64,000 bases of DNA, from assembly GCF_000346465.2 (NCBI RefSeq), contig NC_034009.1, positions 20,169,606 to 20,233,605 of the forward strand, in the 5' to 3' direction. Made by a program: the position numbers and the translations under genes. The stretch is from Prunus persica. Lineage: Eukaryota > Streptophyta > Magnoliopsida > Rosales > Rosaceae. Under the pieces are notes generated by a model. It was not told the DNA's origin, ran no database searches, and worked only from the letters and a program-made list of their open reading frames with translations. Shown here piece by piece: positions 56,207 to 64,000 of this stretch (within the stretch, counting starts at the first letter, position 1; the number at the start of each line of letters is the position of its first letter).

Positions 56207-58654
56207 ATGGACACAATTGCAATTTTGGTTTGCTACAATGGAAAATGGGTAACCTCAAAGAAGATGTGCACATATGAAGGGGGTGACTCAAAAGGCATAA
56301 TAGTTTCTCGAAACATCACGTTTGGTGAGCTTTTGGAACCGGTGCATAAGATTGTTAATACAAACAACATGGAAGACAAGCTTTGTTTAAAGTTCTCAGT
56401 TTCAATATCCTCGAATGAGTGTAAGCATATCAAGATTGAGGACAATGATGATGTTAAATTTTTTTATTAAGTACATTTGTGACGTAATTCCTTCGAAAGT
56501 GGCTCCTTTACTGGTGAGCATAGAAGACAGAGGAGTGACAAATGTCGTAGGTGATCGTATGCATATCACGACGGATATGAGTCGGATGGCCTGTTCTTCA
56601 AATTCCATAGTTGAAAGCAATGGTGATGTACATGGTGATTTTGGAACATAATATTTAGACATGATTAATTTTACAGGGGTAGAGGGGGTGCATAGTGGTG
56701 ATAATGGTACGGAAATGAATGGCTTGCAAATGCACTCAACCCCTCCTATTTTGGATCATTTGGAGACATTTTCACAAGTGGGTGTGGTGGGTTTCGGAAC
56801 AACGTCTGAACTTTCTATTCGACATAATTGGAGGCAAATGGGTGAACAAAACATGCACAATTTGGGTATTGTAAATGATGAAGAAAAAGATATTGAAAGC
56901 GCGTATTCACGGAATAATTAGGATCCAAAATTGGAAGTTGGGAAAATTTTCTCTAGTAAGGAAGCCCTGTCCAACAAGTTACAATTGGCGGCAGTGAGAG
57001 GTCACTTTGAATTTAAGGTGAAGCAGTCTTGCAAGAGTCGATTGGTTGTGGTTTGTTCTCAAGGTCCATGCCCATGGCGGCTTCGTGCATCTAGTTATGG
57101 AGAAAAGAACTTCATGATTGTGAAATATAATCCGGTCCATGAATGTGGTATGAGTTTTATACATGACAAGCATCGTCACGCAAGTGCTAAACTCGTTGGT
57201 AATGCAATGAAGCGGAAGTTGAAAGATTCTCGCACAATATACACACCAAGTGATATAATCAGAGATGTGAAACAAAACTTTGGTGTCACCATTAATTATT
57301 GCAAATCTTGGAAATCGAGGGAGTTAGCTCTAATGTCCACTAGAGGTTCAGTAGAGGAGGCATATTCTCTCATTCCAGCTCATTGTCACGAATTAAAGCG
57401 CGTGAATTCTGGCACGAGGACATACATCCACACCGATGAGAACAATCACTTTTTCTATTTTTTTTTGGCTGTTGGGGCATGTATTAGAGGGTTTCAATCT
57501 TCGATGCAGCCAATCATTGCTATGGATGCCACGCATTTAAAATGTAAGTATAAGGGTGTCCTCTTTGTTGCCAATGCATTTGACGGAAATCGAAATATAT
57601 ATCCTCTTGCTTTGGAATTGGGGATTTAGAGACTGATGCATCATGGCATTGGTTTTTTAGTAAGCTTCATGAAGCCATTGGTGAGTGTCCAAATCTTATG
57701 ATTATTTCAGATCGGAATATTAGCATAGAGAATGTGTGGCACAACGTTCTTCCAACTGCGCAACATGGCATATGCTTTTACCATATGAAGGGGAACATGA
57801 AACGCACTTTCAAATTGAAAAAACGTGATAAATTATTGCTATACTTTGAACAAGCTGCGAAATCTTATGGTATCGCTGAATTTGATCGTCATTTTCGCAA
57901 GATCAAGGGAAATGATGAGGTTGCTCAATATCTTGAAAGTGCAAGATTACACAAGTGGTCTAGAGCTCACATGGACGGACGTCGATACAATGTAATAACA
58001 ACAAATATTGCGGAGTCAATCAACCCAGTCCTTCGATTCGCAAGGATGCTACCAATGGTGCATTTGATTGATGAAATCATCAATCTGCTTATGAAATGGT
58101 TCAGTAAACGTCGTGATTTTGCTTTGAAATGTTCATCAACATTGTGCCCTGACTTTGGCGAGAAGAAGCTGAGACGTAGGTTGGAATGTGCTTCAAGGAT
58201 GAATGTCGTGAAACTGAATCACGTAGAGTATAATGTCGTGGATGGTGATATGGACGGCCACGTACATTTGACGAATAACACTTGTAGTTGTAGGAAGTTT
58301 CAGCTTGAGCAACTACCTTGCAAGCATGTAGTTGCAGTTTGCCATTTTTTGAAACTAAATGTATACTCCATGACTTCTCGTTATTACACTCGAAATACAT
58401 GGTTGGATGCTTATTCAGATACCATCTACCCAGTACAGCCTCAAGAGTTGTGGGTTATTCCTGAAGATGTCCAAAGTAGAGTTGTGCGTCCTCCCAATGC
58501 AAAGGTCATGCTAGGCCAACGAAAGAAGCTAAGGATTCCGTCACAAGGAGATGATATCCTAAGGAGAAAATGCTCAAGGTGCAGTGGCACAGGCCACAAT
58601 ATAAGCACCTGTAAAAACAATGTTCCACTACCTAATGTTGGACATACATTATGA
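56207..58654 (+). pseudogene. MURA-type Mutator transposase, frameshifted
   Basis: ATG 56207 follows a GTCAG acceptor and starts a PB1-like N-terminal region (MDTIAILVCYNGKW). The Mutator DNA-binding domain follows (FSSKEALSNKLQLAAVRGHF, CPWRLRAS). The MULE catalytic core shows Asp in IIAMDATHLKCKYKG and MIISDRN, with the acidic third residue probably in YGIAEFDRHF. A SWIM zinc finger (TCSCRKFQLEQLPCKHVVAV) and a CCHC knuckle (CSRCSGTGHNISTC) end the protein. Domain order and size are complete. Defects are a one-base gain in a T-run near 56463, TAA at 56649, TAG at 56919 and a one-base loss in a T-run near 57613. It is therefore inactive as read, though lightly damaged. Confidence 0.9.
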
Positions 58655-58884
58655 ATTGTGTTGGTTTGTTATGGAGTGTGAATTTGAATTGTATTTGTAT
58701 TGGGTTTGGTGTTCTGTGGATTGTGAATTCTGTTAAATTTTCATAATTTGGTATGTATTGCGTATTCTATGCGCCACATTGTTGTTAAAATCTGTTTTTG
58801 GGCCTATATTGTGTATTCAAATTTTTTGATTCAGTGGGTCGAATCAGGGGTGGGTATGCCATTCTCATCCCCATCCCCACCTTC

Positions 58885-59445
58885 ATTCATGCAATACAGA
58901 CTTAAAAAAAGAAAAGGGATATACGAAGGCAATACACTAGCAATATACAAGCAATAAAGGGCTATATAATGGCAATACACGTACTCCTATAAATTTATTC
59001 CAACACAGACTTGAAAAAAAAAAGATATACAGGGGCAATACAGTAGCAATACACAAGCAATAAAGGGCTATACAATGGCAATACACATACTCCTATAAAT
59101 TTATTCCAACATAGACTTGAAAAAAAAAAAAAAAAGATATACTGGGGCAATATAGTAGCAATACACAAGCAATAAAAGGCTATACAATGGCAATACACAA
59201 ACTCCATACTCCCCCTATAAATTTATTCCAACAGACTTGAAGAAAAAAAAATACGGGGGCAATACAGTAGCAATACACAAGCAATAAAAGGCTATACAAT
59301 GGCAATACAAAAAACTTCATAATCCCCTTATAAATTTATTCCAACAGACTTTTAAAAAAAAAAGGATATACGGGGGCAATACACAAGCAATAAAGGGCTA
59401 TACATGTGCAATACATATGCAATACATATCGGTCATGGCATTTGC
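58885..59445 (+). repeat. Tandem repeat, unit about 105-125 bp, about five copies
   Basis: Each unit has CTATAAATTTATTCCAACA, an A-run, GATATACRGGGGCAATAC and AGCAATACACAAGCAATAAA. It lies just downstream of the MURA gene. The CAATACAC theme resembles the repeats at 39600-40340 in the other MULE. Confidence 0.8.
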
Positions 59446-60471
59446 CAATTAAATTACTGATTTGGTTACATTTGTATTTTTTTTCTTCTTTGTGAGGGGA
59501 ACGATAAAACCATGGAAACTAGAGATTGACAAATTTATTTCTAACTTGACTTTCATAAATTGATGAACTAACAATGTTATCTCATTACATCTTAAGATAT
59601 ACATAAGAAAGGGACAAAAAACAAAAAAATTATATCTCCTCTTGGTCGGGAATTTTAACACATTAGCAAAATTCGAAGACATCTCCTCTTTAAACCGAAT
59701 TTAAGCTGAGAGTTAGCAATTTTGTCCCCAAGAGAACGTTGCCACTTGAAACAGGACAATCTTCCATCTGTATAAAACGGATCAAAAATGCATATTAGAA
59801 GCAAATCATTCAATCACAATGGAAACAAAAACATAACATTCAATCACAACTGAAACCAATTCCAAAATAGAAACCAATTCCAAAATTCATAACCAAAACT
59901 AATACCAAAACAGATTCAGAAACCAATACCAAAGCAAGTTCAGACATATTTACATGCACTACAAGTATCATGCACATACATTTACATGCACTACAACAAA
60001 TAAAGTGGATAAATGTAAAACTACAATATGATATACATTTTTTAATAGAAGAAAAAATAATAATTATGATATACATCTTTTAAGAGCTGAGCTTGAAGTT
60101 TGCTGAGTTATATATACCTATGAGAAATCTATCTGTGATTTCTTCAGTGAAGGATGACCTTCAAGAATCCTATCTTCATATAGATTGTTGGCTTTTTTAA
60201 ATGACCCAATTCTTCATATAACAAACTTTCACAAGATCATACCATTGCAAAATTAAAGTTCACATTCATGCACACGATTTCGTACTACTAAATTGCAATA
60301 TAAAAGTTATTATAAACATGGGTGAAGTGAATGTGTGTCTTGGTAGGCGAATAAAAATACAAATAAGGAACATCAATAGTGCATTTGGCATTGTTCAAAC
60401 AGTTAAAGAAGCACAATCTCAGAGAAGAAGAAGAGCAAGACAATGGAATTGGATAAATGCAAGAGCTGTCA
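59446..60471. other. MULE interior, possible captured exon
   Basis: On the minus strand, 59770 down to 59660 follows a TATACAG acceptor and reads DGRLSCFKWQRSLGDKIANS, then LKFGLKRRCLRILLMC and a stop. This may be another captured exon; family unknown. The stretch at 59850-59990 has short CCAATTCCAAAA-type repeats. Confidence 0.3.
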
Positions 60472-60548
60472 AACCTTCAAGTTTTCTAAGAACCCTTTTC
60501 ACGGCACCAACACAATCTTGGCATGATACCCACCTTGAGGACTATAGA
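60472..60548 (-). pseudogene. Captured exon of copper chaperone ATX1/CCH
   Basis: ATX1/CCH proteins deliver copper to P-type ATPases through a CxxC motif. On the minus strand, after a GGTGCAG acceptor, the exon reads SIVLKVG, then after a two-base loss CQDCVGAVKRVLRKLEG up to a GTTTGA donor-like site. The CxxC site and the following helix are those of plant ATX1/CCH, and the split after the LEG motif fits a family intron position. At 77 bp it is two bases shorter than an intact frame would need. It lies inside the MULE, so it is a captured gene piece (Pack-MULE style). The other exons were not found. Confidence 0.75.
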
Positions 60549-61200
60549 CTGCACCAAAAACAGATCCAAGATTGAATTACGAAAAATAGAGAAAACTAAG
60601 ATCCAACATATGCCAACTTTACAATATCAAACTTATGTTAAAATATTGGCATTCTCATAAAACTTACAAACTCCACAGTCACTTTTGGAGATATCCTCCA
60701 CCTCAAGACATAATCAATTTATGTAGTTCATTGAAAAAATAACATCCCAAAACAGAACAAACAAATTTAGACCATTGAACCAAATAACTGTGTTTCTTCA
60801 ATTGTTTTTTGTCAGAATAAAAACCTAACTCAGTAATCAAATTCAATAAGCAAAAGAAAATCTTCAAAATCATTGTAGATTGGACAAGCTTCAAGCATAA
60901 TATTCCTTAAGACAAACTGAGAAATATTTGTTGAATCTCCCACTGAAATAACATTCTCTACACAAGCTGAAAATATTAATTGTAAACAAAAAGAGTAAAA
61001 TTTTAAATTAAACCCACAATTATGTTTCAACAAATTTCTGTACAATCTCACCCAAATTTGATTTGGAAGGACTTGAACTCACATCAAGTACCAAAAATTC
61101 AAACCCTTATATGAAATTGAAACAAGGAAAAGAAAACCCAAATGTGTAGGAGAGAAGCCAATTTGTCTACCTGAGACGCCATCTCTAGACATGGAGGTCG
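60549..61200 (-). other. MULE interior with unassigned coding-like stretch
   Basis: On the minus strand 60970-60830 reads ACVENVISVGDSTNISQFVL, then a RNIMLEACPIYNDFEDFLLL segment and a stop; it is of unknown origin. Near 61190 an ATG with a short open exon (MSRDGVSG) ends at GTAGAC and could be a first exon. Neither is enough to call a gene. Confidence 0.3.
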
Positions 61201-61219
61201 AAAGAGGTGACTGAGTGAG

Positions 61220-61350
61220 AGATGGAAGTGGAAAGGTCGTCGTCGCCGATGTGGGTTATGGTTTCTGAGGAGGTGACATTGACTGAGAGTGAGACATGAA
61301 AGTGGAAAGGTCGTCGTCGCTGATGTGGGTTAGGGTTTCTGAGGAGGTGA
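61220..61350 (+). repeat. Direct repeat, about 64-bp unit, two copies
   Basis: GAAAGTGGAAAGGTCGTCGT with the following TTTCTGAGGAGGTGAC block occurs at about 61226 and 61289. A further GTCGTCGATGTGGG follows near 61358. It lies close to the right inverted repeat. Confidence 0.65.
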
Positions 61351-61593
61351 CAGTGACTGTCGTCGATGTGGGTTTAAGCAAAAAAGAAAGAAGAGAGGAG
61401 AGGAGGGCTGAGTGAGTGAGATCGACAAATTGTGAAAGAGGATTTGAGAGAGCTCAGAATGACTAAACAAAAGTGAAAGATGGGCAATAGGGAGTTTTTA
61501 TAAGGGGCATTTGTGATTGGGTTTCAAAATAAGGATATTAGTGAATAAATTAGGTGAGACAGGGGTAAAGCCGCGAATTTCCCTATTTTTTAT

Positions 61594-62120
61594 GGGTTAT
61601 TCGTTTTATTAGTTTCTAAATTTAGACTCGATTTGCATTTTAGTTCCTCAATTTTCAAAATCGTTCCCGTGGTCCTTCAACTTCAATTTCGTTAGGATAA
61701 ATGGTCCTACCGTCAATTTTGTTAACTTTTCTGTTAAATGCAGGGTAAAATGGTATTTTTATATTTTTATAATTTTAAATTGATTAAAATATGAATGAAA
61801 TGTTAAAAACAAAAAAATAATAAGAAAAAAAAATTCAAGTTTTTAGGAATAAGAACTAATTTTTAATTTTTACTTTGACTGAGGATATGAATAAGATTTT
61901 TTAATTTTTGGGTGAAAGAAATATTCAAAAATCGGAAATTAAAAATAATACAAAAAATACAATTTTACCTATGCATTTAACAGAAAAAGTTAACAAAATT
62001 GATGGTAAGACTATTTGTCCTAACGAAATTAAAGTTGAAGGACCACAGGAACGATTTTGGAAATTGAGGGACTCAAATGCAAATCGGGTCAAAGTTTAGG
62101 GACTAATAAACAAATAACCC
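61594..62120. mobile_element. Mutator-type MITE with about 150-bp inverted repeats
   Basis: The ends GGGTTATTCGTTTTATTAG and, read inward from the right, GGGTTATTTGTTTATTAG continue as inverted copies for about 150 bp (CGATTTGCATTT, GTGGTCCTTCAACTT, CAATTTTGTTAACTTTT). The candidate 9-bp duplication is ATTTTTTAT (61585-61593) and TTTATTTAT (62121-62129), with two mismatches. Its left flank is shared with the target site of the adjacent MULE. Confidence 0.75.
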
Positions 62121-62129
62121 TTTATTTAT

Positions 62130-64000
62130 TTATTGATATGTCATATGTGCTTTGCTTATCGTCTCACTTTCTCTCAACTGACTTAATTTCCCCTTATATT
62201 TGCATTTCGTATCTCTTGTTACTCCATTCCGTCAATTTCTTCAGTAAAACCGTTAAGTTGTTGACGTTACATGAACATTTTAGTAATTTTATCTTATAAA
62301 AGTTTAAAATCCAAACGACAATTAGGCTACTCTGTATTATCCAAAAGTCTAGGTGTATTCAATTAAGATTTTAAAATTCTATTAGAAAGGCTAGGGCAAG
62401 GGGAAGTAAGGGCAAACACTCTTCACGTGAATACTGACTGCCTTAGCAATTTTTTTGATGCATTCTCACCTATTATCATGGAAACCCAAGGGCAATCACT
62501 ATTCTCATGGAATATGAGGAGAGGAATTTGTATGAATTTTGGTGTGGGAAGTGAAGAACATGGCTAGGTATTTGTAGAAAAAAATTCTAAGTTTTTTTAT
62601 ATCTTTTTTTTTTTCAATTTTTTTGGTATTTAAATTGGTCTTTGACGTCAACTTACCCAGACAAGTCTTGCCTTCAGGCTCATCCAGTTTCGTGGCCCAC
62701 TTCTTGCCATGGCAACTTTTCCTTGAGTGGAGGTTGTTTTTGAAGGAAACATACATCTAATGCTTAAGAAATGAACTTTAGCCACAACCTATACAACAAA
62801 AGCATTCTAAATTGCGGATTCATTTTGTTTATACTAGTTTTACCTTTTTCATTTTAAACCAAGTATCTTAGCCTAGTATTTTTGAAAACAAATGGAAAAA
62901 GGAAAAATGGAATAGATCTTTTACCCTTGACGATATTTTCTTGATTTCTCAAGAATGAACACCTTTGTTTGGAAAGATCTTTTGTTTCTCTTGATTTTGA
63001 CTCATTCGCCTTAAGGCTCCAAGATTGGAGTCCTCTACCTCACCACACCAAATGCTCCTAGAGATGAAGAGAAGGCAATCAAGAAGTATGGATACTAGTC
63101 TACTTCTTGATTGAACCGATTTTTGGTTTATGGAAGATGGGATACAAAGATGATCACTCATCAACCAATGCAGGAAACCAAAAACCCTAGCTAGCTTTTC
63201 TCCAACACTTAGCTTATATAAGACAACACAAAAGACAATTGGGTGGGTATTTGGGGCTCCATTTGGTCCATGGGTCATGTCATTTTATGCCACTTATCCC
63301 TTGGGCCCAATAGCCTTTTGGGCTATTTTGTCCATTTCCTTTTAAATCATATTTAAAAGCCAAATTCAATATTTTTATATGTCAATATTAATTCCATAAT
63401 TAATCTTTTAATTATAATTTAACTATTAAATTATAATTATATTCTTACTTAATTGACCCAGTGGAACTATTTGACTTTGGCCAATTGCTCCAGTCAACAT
63501 GTTGACTTTGATATTTGACTATCAACCATTGACTTGTGCATCCTCATTTCATTTCTCCTCATTTGTACCTCTAATCACATTCTTTGGGTGTGTAGATCCG
63601 TAGGTTCCCTTTAACAAGGTGGTTGACTCAACTCCTCAAAGATGATATAAAGGTTAATTAAAACTTTTATATTCTTCCTATTAATAAAGGTTAATTGAAA
63701 CCTTGAAGGACATCCACAAACCATGGTTGTCACCTAGCAGCAAGTCACGGTTATCCAAGCTAATTGAGACATTGTGAAAGAGCCTATTCAAATTGGAATG
63801 ACCATGCAATTGAATCTTTCTCTTATGTCAATACTCCTTATTCACATTATTAAATCATGGAATCCGATTGTCAATATCCTAATGTGAATCATTCCTTTTA
63901 TATGATTATCTTGGTAAGATTTGAAGACTTCTTCTTTAAAGTCTTATCCACTACTCTGCGCAGAGATTTGACCAATCATATCTTGGAGTATTCTCTCTCC
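62130..64000. other. Right-hand intergenic sequence, nothing firmly recognised
   Basis: The stretch from about 62880 to the window end has the mixed, moderately GC character of plant retrotransposon leader or LTR sequence, but no LTR pair, primer site or coding domain could be shown. A minus-strand open frame of 109 codons at 62949-63278 has no family resemblance that I can see. Confidence 0.4.

Larger units (their letters stand above)
55114..61583 (+). mobile_element. MURA-bearing Mutator-like element, 6.47 kb
   Basis: Inverted repeats of about 130 bp: the left end begins ATGGAAATTGGCAGCTTTAC and the right end read inward begins GGGAAATTCGCGGCTTTAC. Both continue through CTAATTTATTCA and TTTTGAAACYCAATCACAAA. 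The perfect 9-bp duplication TATTTTTTA lies at 55105-55113 and 61584-61592. A MURA transposase gene (broken) and a captured copper-chaperone exon are inside. The left half contains a GC-rich leader near 55405-55545 ending at a GTGAGT donor, with an intron to the MURA start. Confidence 0.9.

Noticed and set aside
60318..60575. Plus-strand 85-codon ORF
   Set aside because: It overlaps the minus-strand copper-chaperone exon, which has a recognisable motif; the plus frame has none.
62949..63278. Minus-strand 109-codon ORF as a gene
   Set aside because: No domain, weak start context and retroelement-like surroundings; not supported.

Overview
The window looks like repeat-rich nuclear DNA from a dicot plant. 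It has spliced genes with GT-AG introns, plant-only families (sieve-element occlusion protein, LOB-domain protein, a thylakoid-lumen FKBP) and nearly every plant DNA-transposon superfamily. A woody rosid such as a Rosaceae species is a guess, not shown by the sequence. Only one ordinary host gene appears intact. The rest is a record of nested and neighbouring transposon insertions, many still bounded by readable target-site duplications (TSDs).

Layout: (1) 1-4883 is the right part of a CACTA element with a dead TNPA-like gene. It ends just upstream of (2) a wrecked sieve-element-occlusion (SEO) gene at about 5.1-8.5 kb. That gene was hit by an intronic TIR element, an exonic Mutator-type MITE with a perfect 9-bp TSD, a Tourist-like MITE and another CACTA end. 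(3) 8748-12655 is a two-gene PIF/Harbinger element with a TTA TSD. Both genes are frameshifted, the presumed catalytic Glu of the transposase is replaced by Lys, and the element holds a 100-N gap. (4) 12.7-18.5 kb is decayed intergenic DNA. It includes an LBD (LOB-domain) remnant split by a Cassandra-like solo LTR carrying 5S-rRNA-like sequence, and a hAT MITE. (5) 18502-32081 is a complete 13.6-kb CACTA element with matching termini and an AGA TSD. It carries an apparently intact TNP2-type transposase, an intact TNPA-like protein fused to a Ulp1-like protease domain, and a captured piece of the proteasome gene RPN6. (6) 33624-45095 is an 11.5-kb Mutator-like element (MULE) with a perfect 9-bp TSD. 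I see no transposase in it. It has a damaged DUF1985-Ulp1 gene (Kaonashi type), an intact 100-residue GRF zinc-finger protein with a C-terminal membrane segment whose upstream region is tandemly repeated in 502-bp units, and an intact coiled-coil ORF. (7) 45.1-48.7 kb holds a promoter plus coding scraps split by a hAT element, and Copia remnants. (8) 48746-54945 (minus) is the intact seven-exon host gene for the thylakoid-lumen immunophilin FKBP16-3. (9) 55114-61583 is a second MULE, with a perfect 9-bp TSD, placed about 100 bp upstream of the FKBP TATA box. It carries a broken MURA transposase and a captured copper-chaperone (ATX1/CCH) exon. (10) 61594-62120 is a MITE abutting that MULE, and the remainder is unassigned.

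The strongest leads are the complete gene-capturing CACTA element, whose terminal-type motifs also fill the introns of its own TNPA gene; the transposase-less multi-gene MULE; and several insertions precise enough to reconstruct, one of which appears to rebuild a splice acceptor. All family assignments are by eye from motifs; no database search was made.
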